The position numbers were made by a program, and so were the translations under genes. From assembly GCA_964412375.1 (NCBI GenBank), contig CAYPOD010000004.1, positions 1-64,000 on the forward strand: a DNA stretch of 64,000 nt, read 5' to 3'. The notes beneath the pieces are model-generated. The model saw nothing but the letters and a program-made list of their open reading frames with translations, was not told the origin of the DNA and did not search any database. Origin of the DNA: CADEDV01 sp964412375. GTDB lineage: Bacteria > Bacteroidota > Bacteroidia > Chitinophagales > Chitinophagaceae. Positions 25,129 to 33,612 of the stretch are shown piece after piece (the first letter of the stretch is position 1; every line of letters starts with the position of its first letter).

Positions 25129-28011
25129 TTAAACTTCGGCTTCCAGGTAGGATGCTACAGGCTCACATGTGCAAATAAGATTCCTGTCCCCATGTGTGTT
25201 ATTAACTCTTGCCACAGACGGCCAGAATTTATTATGAGTCACATAATACAACGGAAAAGCAGCCTGCTGCCTGCTGTAGCTATGTTTCCATTCATCGGCG
25301 GTAACGATCTGTTGTGTATGTGGGGCATTCTTGAGCGGGTTATCTTTTTTATCCAGCTTCCCTTCTTCAATGGCTTTGATCTCATCCCGGATAGACAACA
25401 ATGCGTCACAAAAACGATCCAGTTCAGCTTTATCTTCGCTTTCAGTAGGCTCTATCATGATGGTGCCGGGCACGGGGAAGCTCATCGTGGGGGCATGAAA
25501 GCCATAATCCATTAATCGCTTGGCCACATCTTCAGCTTCCACTTCTGCTGATTTTTTGAAAGGACGCAGGTCAACAATGAATTCATGAGCACACTGACCG
25601 TTATGATTGGTGTAAAGAATATCATATTTGCCCTCCAATCTTGACCGCATATAATTTGCATTGAGGATCGCATATTCTGTTGCGGCTTTAAGCCCTTTGC
25701 TTCCCAGCATACGGATATATCCGTAACTGATAAGCAGGATGGAAGCTGATCCGTAAGGTGCTGCTGAAACAGCATTATATGTGTCCGACAGCTTCATACT
25801 GGCTGACACATGCCCGGGTAAAAACTTTGCAAGATGTTTTTTCACACAAATGGGACCCATGCCGGGGCCGCCGCCACCATGCGGGATGGCAAATGTTTTA
25901 TGCAAATTCAAATGACAGACATCAGCGCCGATCAGGCCCGGGGCGGTTAGCCCCACCTGTGCATTCATGTTGGCGCCGTCCATATACACCTGCCCGCCAT
26001 GCTGGTGAATGATGTCCGTAATTTCTTTTACGGTTTCTTCATACACACCATAAGTGCTGGGATAAGTGATCATGATGCCCGAAAGATTTGCGGCATGCTG
26101 TGCTGCTTTTGCTTTCAGGTCTTCCACATCAATGTAGCCGTTATCCAGTGCTTTCACTACCACAACTTTCATTCCTGCCATAACCGCGGAGGCAGGGTTG
26201 GTGCCATGAGCTGAGATCGGTATCAGCATCACATTTCGGTGATGATCGCCATTGGCTTCATGAAAAGCTTTGATGGTGAGTAATCCCGCATATTCTCCCT
26301 GGGCACCGCTGTTGGGCTGCAGGCTGCAGGCATCAAAGGCAGTGATCTCGCAGAGATATTTACTAAGTTCATCAATAATGTATTTATAACCCTCAGCCTG
26401 TTCAACCGGTGCAAAGGGATGAATCTTGCTCCAATGTGCCCAGCTCAGCGGCATCATTTCTGTAGCCGCATTCAGCTTCATGGTGCAACTGCCAAGCGAA
26501 ATCATCGATGTGTTGAGGGAAAGGTCTTTATTCTCCAGTGATTTGATATAACGCATCATCTGGCTTTCACTGCGATGGGTGTTGAAAACAGGATGGGTCA
26601 GGTAAGCTGATGTTCTTAGCAGTGAAGCCGGAATATGGTGCAAGACATCATCCTGGTGAATATCAAACGCCACCGGGTCATTGTCATTTTCAAAACAGTT
26701 GATCAGGTCGTACAAGTCATCAACAGAGGTTGTTTCATCCAGTGAAATACCGATATGATTATTGTCAATATAGCGCAGGTTGATGTGTTGTCTTTCCGCT
26801 TTTTCCCGGATGCCCCTAATATTATCTGCTTTAATGGTAATGGTGTCAAAGAAATTATGCGAAACCAGTTCAAACCCTCTTTCTTCGATGGCCCCGGCAA
26901 CAGTTTGAGTGAGCATAGCTACTCTTTTTGCAATGTTCTTTAAACCGTCGGGCCCGTGGTAAACTGCATACATTGCAGCCATATTGGCTAATAATGCCTG
27001 TGCTGTACAGATATTCGAAGTTGCTTTTTCTCGCTTGATATGCTGCTCCCTTGTCTGCAAAGCCATACGGAGTGCACGGTTGCCCTGTGCATCAATACTC
27101 ACACCGATAATACGACCCGGAATGTTTCTTTTGAAATCATCCTTGCAGGACATGAAGGCAGCATGAGGGCCACCATAGCCCAACGACACACCAAACCGTT
27201 GTGCCGGGCCAATGGATGCATCGGCGCCCAGTTCACCAGGCGGAGTGAGTAAAGTCAAAGCCAGTAAATCGGTGGCCATAACAACATATGCCCCGGCAGC
27301 ATGCACTTTATTGATGAAATCACGATAATCTTCAATCGAACCCTTGTCATTTGGGTATTGTACAATGGCGCCAAAGAAAGTTGTATCAATTGCGGCTGTG
27401 TTGTAATCTCCCTTTACTATTTCAATGCCAACCGGAACAGCCCTGGTGAATAACACATCTTTGGTTTGCGGAAAAATTTCAGCATCCACAAAGAATTTTG
27501 GCCTTTCAATATGATCTTGTTTGTTCAGGGTGTTAAAGAACATGGTCATAGCTTCTGCAGCAGCCGTAGCTTCATCCAGCAAAGAGGCATTAGCAATGGG
27601 CAAGCCGGTGAGATCACTCACCATGGTCTGAAAATTCAATAAACTTTCCAGGCGGCCTTGCGAGATCTCTGCCTGGTAGGGGGTGTACTGCGTGTACCAA
27701 CCCGGGTTTTCAAAAATATTCCGCAGGATCACGGAAGGAATGATGGTATCATAATATCCCTGCCCGATATAATTGGTATAAACTTTATTTTTCAGTGAAA
27801 TCTCTTTGATGTGCCTGAGGTATTCATGTTCACTCATAGCTGCCGGTGTCTTCAGCTCATGGTCCATTCGGATGGAAGCCGGTACCGTTTTATCAATCAG
27901 CGAAGCGAGACTGCTTTCGCCGATCTTTTTTAGCATTTGTTTAGTTTCCTGTTCATTGGGTCCGATATGGCGGGGGATGAACTCGTTAGATTGTTGTTCG
28001 AGCAAACTCAT
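25129..28011 (-). CDS. gcvP: Glycine dehydrogenase (decarboxylating), P protein
   Basis: 960 residues, the full length of the homodimeric P protein of the glycine cleavage system. It decarboxylates glycine with pyridoxal phosphate and transfers the aminomethyl group to the lipoyl H protein. N-terminal family sequence is FIPRHIGPNEQE; the PLP lysine is in the motif HLNLHKTFAIPHGGGGPGMGP in the C-terminal half, and SAHGTNPASAVMAGM is also conserved. Unlike the two-subunit form, the alpha and beta halves are in one chain. gcvT and gcvH are not in the window. A perfect -7 box lies at 28046-28053; the 5' UTR of about 30 bases is too short for a glycine riboswitch. Confidence 0.95.
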   Translation of the reverse strand: MSLLEQQSNEFIPRHIGPNEQETKQMLKKIGESSLASLIDKTVPASIRMDHELKTPAAMSEHEYLRHIKEISLKNKVYTNYIGQGYYDTIIPSVILRNIFENPGWYTQYTPYQAEISQGRLESLLNFQTMVSDLTGLPIANASLLDEATAAAEAMTMFFNTLNKQDHIERPKFFVDAEIFPQTKDVLFTRAVPVGIEIVKGDYNTAAIDTTFFGAIVQYPNDKGSIEDYRDFINKVHAAGAYVVMATDLLALTLLTPPGELGADASIGPAQRFGVSLGYGGPHAAFMSCKDDFKRNIPGRIIGVSIDAQGNRALRMALQTREQHIKREKATSNICTAQALLANMAAMYAVYHGPDGLKNIAKRVAMLTQTVAGAIEERGFELVSHNFFDTITIKADNIRGIREKAERQHINLRYIDNNHIGISLDETTSVDDLYDLINCFENDNDPVAFDIHQDDVLHHIPASLLRTSAYLTHPVFNTHRSESQMMRYIKSLENKDLSLNTSMISLGSCTMKLNAATEMMPLSWAHWSKIHPFAPVEQAEGYKYIIDELSKYLCEITAFDACSLQPNSGAQGEYAGLLTIKAFHEANGDHHRNVMLIPISAHGTNPASAVMAGMKVVVVKALDNGYIDVEDLKAKAAQHAANLSGIMITYPSTYGVYEETVKEITDIIHQHGGQVYMDGANMNAQVGLTAPGLIGADVCHLNLHKTFAIPHGGGGPGMGPICVKKHLAKFLPGHVSASMKLSDTYNAVSAAPYGSASILLISYGYIRMLGSKGLKAATEYAILNANYMRSRLEGKYDILYTNHNGQCAHEFIVDLRPFKKSAEVEAEDVAKRLMDYGFHAPTMSFPVPGTIMIEPTESEDKAELDRFCDALLSIRDEIKAIEEGKLDKKDNPLKNAPHTQQIVTADEWKHSYSRQQAAFPLYYVTHNKFWPSVARVNNTHGDRNLICTCEPVASYLEAEV

Positions 28012-28045
28012 ATTTGGATTTCCTTAGATTATAAAAAAAGATGCG

Positions 28046-28053
28046 CAAAGTTA
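28046..28053 (-). promoter_or_regulatory. -7 promoter box of gcvP
   Basis: The minus strand reads TAACTTTG, a perfect TAnnTTTG, 34 bases upstream of the gcvP ATG. Confidence 0.55.
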
Positions 28054-28125
28054 CGGGGGTGGAAGGAGAAAAACCCGGACTTGTGGAAGGGTGGGGAAAA
28101 GCCGTGAAATGCTTTTCTTTGCGGG

Positions 28126-28617
28126 ATGCAGGACAAAATTTTGCAAAACTGGGAAAAGAAATCAGGGGAGCGGCAGAAATTGTACAAAAAGTTCCTGCAG
28201 CGGGCCGATAAGAATAAAGTGCTCAAGCAACTGCCCGACCTTCACGAAGAGGCATTTTCCAGGATTGACTGCCTGCAATGCGCCAACTGTTGCAAGCATT
28301 ATTCTCCCCGGTTTAAAACACCGGATATTAAAAGAATAAGCAGGCATCTAAAAATGAGGGAAAGTGATTTTATAGAAACCTACCTGAAAGTGGACGAGGA
28401 TGGGGATTTTGTTGTAAAGAAATTGCCCTGCCCGTTTCTTGGCGCTGATAATTTTTGCAGTATTTATGAAGAAAGACCTTCTGACTGCCGCCGATTTCCT
28501 TATACGGATGAGGATATTATCGTCAAACGAAAAGAGCTGACTTTAAAAAACTCCGGTTTCTGTCCAATTACTTATTATGTATTAGAGAAACTAATGGCTA
28601 CAGAGAAAGGAAAATAA
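28126..28617 (+). CDS. YkgJ family cysteine-cluster protein
   Basis: 163 residues with the cysteine spacing of the YkgJ/CxxCxxCC family: CLQCANCCKHYSPRF near residues 45-59, then CPFLGADNFCSIYEERPSDCRRFPY near 102-126 and a last Cys near 147 (GFCPITYYV). These cysteines are expected to bind zinc or an iron-sulfur cluster, but the function of the family is unknown. The start at ATG 28126 gives MQDKILQNWEKKS. It is divergent from gcvP. Confidence 0.85.
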   Translation: MQDKILQNWEKKSGERQKLYKKFLQRADKNKVLKQLPDLHEEAFSRIDCLQCANCCKHYSPRFKTPDIKRISRHLKMRESDFIETYLKVDEDGDFVVKKLPCPFLGADNFCSIYEERPSDCRRFPYTDEDIIVKRKELTLKNSGFCPITYYVLEKLMATEKGK

Positions 28618-28626
28618 ACTTCAACC

Positions 28627-28713
28627 TCAATCATCTGATTCTTTTTTGTTACCCGATGTGGCGATAAGTCCCCATAGAATAAGAGCAGCTATAATGATGA
28701 AGATTATTTTCAT
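28627..28713 (-). CDS. 28-residue membrane peptide coupled to the MBL-fold gene
   Basis: The ATG at 28713 overlaps the stop of the upstream metallo-hydrolase gene in an ATGA arrangement. The frame encodes MKIIFIIIAALILWGLIATS followed by GNKKESDD and then TGA. It is one hydrophobic helix of about 19 residues with a short charged C-terminal tail, like many bacterial single-span micropeptides. I do not recognise a family. The 4-base overlap, codon-to-stop integrity and membrane composition support it as a gene; nothing downstream on this strand continues the operon. Confidence 0.55.
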   Translation of the reverse strand: MKIIFIIIAALILWGLIATSGNKKESDD

Positions 28714-29609
28714 GCTTTTTCGTTAATCTCTTCCCATGCCGCTGTCAGCGACCGGTTGATGCCGTCTCCTTTCCACTCCGTCACGCCGGGAATAGTTTTG
28801 TATTGAAGAAATGCTTCTTTCGTTGTTCCTTTTTTTAATTCTTCTTCTGTAAAGGCCAGCAGTTTTTCAAAATAATCTTTCATCAGCAGCACATCTTCTT
28901 TTTTGCCATATACTTCATGGCCTTCAGAGGCATGACCAAATACATAGATGGTTTTATTGTCAAATTTCCTGGTGGCTTTTTCCAGCACGGTGATCCAGTT
29001 GCGGATGGAAGCCCCGGCCGTTCTGTCAATGAACGGGTACCGCCTGTTGTTAACAAGATCGCCGACATGTACCACATTTGCCTTTTCAAAATGGATCAAT
29101 GCATCGCCATCCGTATGTGCTGCCCCGAAATAGGAAAGGCTGATCTTTTCTTTTCCTAACTCGCTGGTCCAGGTATCGGTAAATGTCTGGTCAGGATATA
29201 GCTGTCGTTCTTCGGACTTTTGTTGTTCCGCCACTCTTTTCTGATTCTTTAAAGAATTGGCATGGGCCAGTACATGCTCGGTTATTCCCTTGAAAGAAAT
29301 ATTTCCGCTGCTGTGATCGCCATGATGATGCGAATTGATCAGCAGTTTAATTGGCTTTTCACTTCTTTTTTTCAGTTCATCTATCAGGTGTTTGCTCTGA
29401 TCTGGAAACTGGGAATCCACGACTGCAATGCCATCTTTGGACAACAGGAAGGCAATGGTTCCGCCTCTCTCTGTAAAAACGCCAACAGTGTCTGTCAACA
29501 TGGTTATTTTCCAGGGTTCCTGGAATAGCGAAGAGAGTATTTTTTGTTCTGCGAATGTTAAAGCAGCAATAGAAAATCCGGTTTGCTGAATGAATGAACG
29601 GCGATTCAT
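28710..29609 (-). CDS. Exported metallo-beta-lactamase-fold hydrolase
   Basis: 299 residues. The N-terminus MNRRSFIQQTGFSIAALTFA carries a twin-arginine signal (RRSF). The MBL fold is shown by the zinc motif H-x-H-x-D-H in INSHHHGDHSSGN (His94, His96, Asp98, His99), AAHTDGDALIHF and VFGHASEGHEV near residue 225 for the later ligands. It is close to the broad group that includes beta-lactamases and relay-type quinoprotein partners; a specific substrate cannot be given. The stop overlaps a 28-residue membrane peptide gene. Its start lies close to the divergent DUF389 gene. Confidence 0.82.
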   Translation of the reverse strand: MNRRSFIQQTGFSIAALTFAEQKILSSLFQEPWKITMLTDTVGVFTERGGTIAFLLSKDGIAVVDSQFPDQSKHLIDELKKRSEKPIKLLINSHHHGDHSSGNISFKGITEHVLAHANSLKNQKRVAEQQKSEERQLYPDQTFTDTWTSELGKEKISLSYFGAAHTDGDALIHFEKANVVHVGDLVNNRRYPFIDRTAGASIRNWITVLEKATRKFDNKTIYVFGHASEGHEVYGKKEDVLLMKDYFEKLLAFTEEELKKGTTKEAFLQYKTIPGVTEWKGDGINRSLTAAWEEINEKA

Positions 29610-29659
29610 ATGTTGATTTTATTTTACAAGTTACAAAAATGTTACGGCCGGTATTTTTA

Positions 29660-31069
29660 ATGTGTAAAAAGAATAATTTCGTTTTTATGGTGGGGCGAAA
29701 AAAGAATAACATCAAAACCCTGTTTCAGTTCAGGCCTGTACGCTATTTAATACTGAAACTGCGATTTCCCCGTGACCAGGAAAACATACAGACAGCTATC
29801 CGCAGCATCAAATCGGCGGCAAACCTGACTGGGCCAAATTTATGGGTGCTGGTGGCTGCCATTTTTTTAGCCTCGTTGGGATTGAACACCAATTCCACAG
29901 CTGTTATCATTGGTGCGATGCTTATTTCACCTTTGATGGGGCCCATCACCGGCTTTGGACTGGGATTGGCTACAGATGATCTGTTTCTTGTAAAAAAATC
30001 CGTCCGGAATTTTATCGTGATGGTGTTTATGAGTGTTGTCACTTCTGCTATTTTTTTCCTGTTGAGTCCGGTTAAAGAAGCAGGTTCTGAACTGTTGGGC
30101 CGTACATCGCCAACGATTTACGATGTGCTGATTGCTTTTTTTGGCGGGGTGGCAGGAATCATTGCATCGGCCAGCCATTTGCGTAATAGCACTGTAATAC
30201 CGGGTGTTGCCATTGCCACTGCCCTGATGCCTCCATTGTGTACAATGGGGTATGGTCTCAGCATCCTGAGCTGGAAATATATTTTCGGAGCTTTTTACTT
30301 ATTCATGATCAACTCAGTCTTTATCAGCCTGGCTACCTATTTTATTGTTCATATCCTGAAATATCCAAGAGCAGAACTGACTGAGCCGGTGAAGAGAAAA
30401 AGAATTCATAGCCTGATGACAGTGATCATTGTGCTGATGATTGCTCCCAGTATCTATCTCACCTTTCACATTGTAAAAAAATATTTTTACCAGCAGCGTG
30501 TAGAGTCTTTTATCAAGGATGTCGTTCAGGATGATCAGCATATTGTTGTCACCAGCAAGTTTGTGTATAATCCCGGCCGCTCTACGCTGGAACTGGTGAT
30601 GGTAGGTGAACCCTATGACAGCCTGCAAAGGGTGGAACTAAATCAGAAGATGGCTGCATACGGGATAAGCGGATGTGAGCTGGTAATATACCAGGGGCCT
30701 GATAGCCGGGCCGCTGTGAAAAATGTTTTTGATGTGCTGCATTCAGATGTGGAAGTGCAGCGGATGTCCATCAAAGAAATGTATATCAGGATGGACAGCC
30801 TGCAGCGGGGCATGAATGGTGCAGTTTTGCCCGATAGCCTGCAGATAAAACTGGCGAAAGAAGTGTATGCTGCCGATTCTTCTTTGTTGCGGTTAACAGT
30901 ACAGCGTTCATTAAGTTTTAACCCGGCACTTAACAGGAATGATACACTATGGTATGTGCAGACGGCGTTTAAAAATGAACTTTCACCCTTTCGCCGGGCC
31001 CAGTTGGAAGCATGGCTGAAAGGCAGGCTGCAATCATTCAATGTAAGGTTGCGGATCGAAGAACCTTAG
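29660..31069 (+). CDS. DUF389 family membrane protein
   Basis: The DUF389 core begins with LRFPRDQENIQTAIRSI and continues through NLTGPNLWVLVAAIFLASLGLNTNSTAVIIGAMLISPLMGPI, the family hallmark, with about six membrane helices up to residue ~280 and a soluble C-terminal region of about 190 residues. The frame is open back to 29594, but that would overlap the divergent hydrolase gene. ATGs at 29639, 29660 and 29687 are candidates and 29660 is a compromise. Function of the family is unknown. The 3' end overlaps the convergent MFS gene by 4 bases. Confidence 0.8.
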   Translation: MCKKNNFVFMVGRKKNNIKTLFQFRPVRYLILKLRFPRDQENIQTAIRSIKSAANLTGPNLWVLVAAIFLASLGLNTNSTAVIIGAMLISPLMGPITGFGLGLATDDLFLVKKSVRNFIVMVFMSVVTSAIFFLLSPVKEAGSELLGRTSPTIYDVLIAFFGGVAGIIASASHLRNSTVIPGVAIATALMPPLCTMGYGLSILSWKYIFGAFYLFMINSVFISLATYFIVHILKYPRAELTEPVKRKRIHSLMTVIIVLMIAPSIYLTFHIVKKYFYQQRVESFIKDVVQDDQHIVVTSKFVYNPGRSTLELVMVGEPYDSLQRVELNQKMAAYGISGCELVIYQGPDSRAAVKNVFDVLHSDVEVQRMSIKEMYIRMDSLQRGMNGAVLPDSLQIKLAKEVYAADSSLLRLTVQRSLSFNPALNRNDTLWYVQTAFKNELSPFRRAQLEAWLKGRLQSFNVRLRIEEP

Positions 31070-32310
31070 TATTCAAATTTTCTCAGCGAAGGGGCCTTGA
31101 ACCAGGTGATGATAGCGACGATGAGAGTCATGCTGCCACCAAAAATGACGGAAGGAACTGTGCCCATGGCCCTGGCCATAAAACCACTTTCAAACTGACC
31201 CAGTTCATTGCTGCTGTTGATGAACATCGAGTTGACACTGGAAACCCTTCCTCTCATTTCATCGGGTGTAACCAATTGCAGAATATTGCTGCGGATGATG
31301 ACACTGATGCCATCCAGCATACCGGCGATGAGTAAAGCAATGAACGAAAGCCAATAGACTTTGGAAACGCCAAACAGGATAATACAAACACCAAAACCAG
31401 CCACTGCATAAAGAAGACGAAACCCTTGCTTCTTTTTCATGGGTCGCAGGGTGAAAGCTGTGATCATGATGACAGACCCAATGTCCATTGCAGCATTGAG
31501 CCATCCAAAACCAATAGGGCCGACAGCCAGGATCTTTTCTGCAAATTCAGGAATAAGTGCCACAGCGCCGCCAAATAACACTGCAAACAGGTCAAGCGAA
31601 ATAGCGCCAAGCATCACTTTGTTCTGGAAAACAAATCGCAGTCCTTCTTTCATACTGTCCCATGTTTTCACATGCTGTGTTGTTACCACTACAGGTTTCT
31701 TTTTGATGAAGGAGATCAGTAATGCTGCAGCCAGCACATAGCCGAGAATGATATAAAAAGTGACATGCACACCAAGCCAGGCAATAAAAAATCCAGCGGA
31801 TGCATGCCCGGTGATAGAAGCTGCCAGCCAGGTGGAAGAGCTGATATTGGCTGCAAAATGTAAAATATTTCTTGGCACCAGTTGCGCAATGATAGCAGTG
31901 GTGGCAGGCCCGGTGAAAGCACGGATGGCCCCGGTGCAAAAGATAACGCCGTAAAAAAATAACTGCGGTGATTGTGCCGTTACATTTCTGCCAAACCATG
32001 GTGAGGTGATGACGATCAGCGCTACCACGCAAAGGGAATAGGTGAGCACACCCTTCAACAGCAGTGTTCTTTTGTCTGAGCGGTCAATTACATGCCCTGC
32101 ATACAAAGCGAGCAGAAAAACAGGTACAAATTCGGATAAACCCGCCAGCCCGATAGCAAAAGAGCTTTGCGTGAGTTTGAACAACTGGTAAGCTGCTACG
32201 GTGCCCAGCATCCGCAAGGCCATAATGAGAAAAAAACGGGCAACAATAAAATAACGGAATTCCTGGTGTTGCAGTGGTTGCAGGCTGCTGCGCTGAATGA
32301 AAGACGACAT
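31066..32310 (-). CDS. MFS transporter, EntS/MFS_3 type
   Basis: 414 residues with twelve predicted helices. The N-terminal part FRYFIVARFFLIMALRMLGTVAAYQLF and the loop GHVIDRSDKRTLLL match the MFS_3 (enterobactin exporter-like, putative multidrug) group, as does the late sequence LQLVTPDEMRGRVSSVNSMF. Substrate is unknown; no siderophore genes are nearby, so export of a siderophore is not supported. It is convergent with DUF389 and 28 bases upstream of nothing on its own strand except the kinase gene further on, so it appears monocistronic. Confidence 0.8.
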   Translation of the reverse strand: MSSFIQRSSLQPLQHQEFRYFIVARFFLIMALRMLGTVAAYQLFKLTQSSFAIGLAGLSEFVPVFLLALYAGHVIDRSDKRTLLLKGVLTYSLCVVALIVITSPWFGRNVTAQSPQLFFYGVIFCTGAIRAFTGPATTAIIAQLVPRNILHFAANISSSTWLAASITGHASAGFFIAWLGVHVTFYIILGYVLAAALLISFIKKKPVVVTTQHVKTWDSMKEGLRFVFQNKVMLGAISLDLFAVLFGGAVALIPEFAEKILAVGPIGFGWLNAAMDIGSVIMITAFTLRPMKKKQGFRLLYAVAGFGVCIILFGVSKVYWLSFIALLIAGMLDGISVIIRSNILQLVTPDEMRGRVSSVNSMFINSSNELGQFESGFMARAMGTVPSVIFGGSMTLIVAIITWFKAPSLRKFEY

Positions 32311-32338
32311 TTGACCAAAGATAGGAGGAATTCAAATG

Positions 32339-32971
32339 TTAAGGCAGTGTCAGGTAATGCTGACCATCATCATACTCTTTGCCCAACGCATCAACGATGG
32401 TTTGCAGGTGTTTCTCATTGCCGAGAAAATCCGCATTGGCGGCATCTACAAACAGCGTTTTGATATTATGCTGTTTGATATAATGTGTATAGGTTTCCTG
32501 CAGGTTGAAAAGATATTCATCAGGTATATTCTGCTCGTAGGAACGGTTCCTTTTTTTGATATTATCCTGCAGTTTATTCACCGGTGCGTGGAGATAAATA
32601 AGAATGTCGGGCTGAACCAGTTGTTGGTGAATGATATCAAACAGCCGCTGGTATAAACGGAATTCATCATCAGGAAGTGTCACTTTGGCGAATAACAGGC
32701 ATTTGGTAAACAGGTAATCAGAAATGGTAACACTCTGGAAAAGGTCTTTTTGCTGCAGCAGGTCTTTCAGTTGCTTGAACCGCTCGGCCATAAAAAATAA
32801 TTCTAAAGGGAAAGCATACTGCTGCGGGTTTTCGTAGAACTTGGGCAGAAAAGGATTGTCGGCAAACTGTTCCAGTATCAGCCTGGCATTATAATGCTTG
32901 GATAGCAAATGAGCCAGTGTAGTTTTACCGGCGCCGATATTTCCTTCTATAGTGATAAAGTGATAATGCAT
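32339..32971 (-). CDS. Deoxynucleoside kinase
   Basis: 210 residues from the ATG at 32971 (MHYHFITIEGNIGAGKTT). The frame is open to 33055 but the P-loop IEGNIGAGKTTLA should sit near the N-terminus, which favours the shorter start. Other family motifs are LEQFADNPFLPKFY, SDYLFTKCLLFA and the lid region PDILIYLHAPVNKLQDNIKKRNRSYEQ. It belongs to the dNK/dGK family and phosphorylates deoxynucleosides, commonly deoxyadenosine or deoxyguanosine, for salvage. It lies downstream of folK on the same strand with about 96 bases between them. Confidence 0.88.
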   Translation of the reverse strand: MHYHFITIEGNIGAGKTTLAHLLSKHYNARLILEQFADNPFLPKFYENPQQYAFPLELFFMAERFKQLKDLLQQKDLFQSVTISDYLFTKCLLFAKVTLPDDEFRLYQRLFDIIHQQLVQPDILIYLHAPVNKLQDNIKKRNRSYEQNIPDEYLFNLQETYTHYIKQHNIKTLFVDAANADFLGNEKHLQTIVDALGKEYDDGQHYLTLP

Positions 32972-33067
32972 GAATATATCCGGCGGCTCGCTTTGAAACT
33001 GCCGGCAGGTCGCAAAATAATTGAAATGATTGTTTGCTACCGGACAACCGAACATCTTGTGGATAAA

Positions 33068-33550
33068 TCAGGAAATTTTTTTTACTGCCAGCTCATCCGT
33101 GCAATCGGCAAGTAATTCTGCAATACTTTTTTTCAGGACAGGATGTTCCACATCTGCGGCAATTTCTGACAACGGCATCAGTGCAAAACGCCGGTTCTGC
33201 ATTTCAGGATGCGGCAGTTTCAGCAGCGGGTATTTATGTATTTCATCATTGAATAATAATATATCAATATCAATGAGGCGGGGCCCGTATTTCGTTTCCC
33301 GCACCCTGCCCATTGTTTTTTCCACTTTCAGCAAACGACGCAATAGCTGGCGTGCATGCAATGTGGTGTGCAGTTCAATGGCCTGGTTCAGGAAAGCTGG
33401 CTGATCCGTTTGCCCCCATGCCGCTGTCTCATATAATGCTGACATTTTAGCAATATGCCCGCATTCCCGGCCGATCAGTTTTGCTGCATTAGCCAGGTTC
33501 TCTTCCCGGTTGCCAAGGTTGCCCCCCGTTAGTAAAAAAGCTTTATTCAT
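33068..33550 (-). CDS. folK: HPPK: 6-hydroxymethyl-dihydropterin pyrophosphokinase
   Basis: 160 residues, the usual length for FolK. It transfers pyrophosphate from ATP to 6-hydroxymethyl-7,8-dihydropterin in folate synthesis. Motifs seen are LLTGGNLGNREENLANA at the N-terminus, AWGQTDQPAFLNQAIEL, and the metal- and ATP-binding GPRLIDIDILLFNDE followed by LPHPEMQNRRFALMPL. It is divergent from sppA across about 60 bases. Other folate genes are not nearby. Confidence 0.93.
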   Translation of the reverse strand: MNKAFLLTGGNLGNREENLANAAKLIGRECGHIAKMSALYETAAWGQTDQPAFLNQAIELHTTLHARQLLRRLLKVEKTMGRVRETKYGPRLIDIDILLFNDEIHKYPLLKLPHPEMQNRRFALMPLSEIAADVEHPVLKKSIAELLADCTDELAVKKIS

Positions 33551-33582
33551 GATCCGACAGGCACAAAGGGCTCAAATATCTT

Positions 33583-33590
33583 TATTTTTG
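33583..33590 (+). promoter_or_regulatory. -7 promoter box of sppA
   Basis: TATTTTTG is a perfect TAnnTTTG, 22 bases before the ATG at 33613. Confidence 0.5.
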
Positions 33591-33612
33591 GCTTTCATCA
33601 ATCTTTTTATGT

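Noticed and set aside
28012..28045. Possible glycine riboswitch before gcvP
   Set aside because: The promoter box leaves only about 30 bases of 5' UTR, too short for a glycine aptamer, and no aptamer-like sequence is seen.
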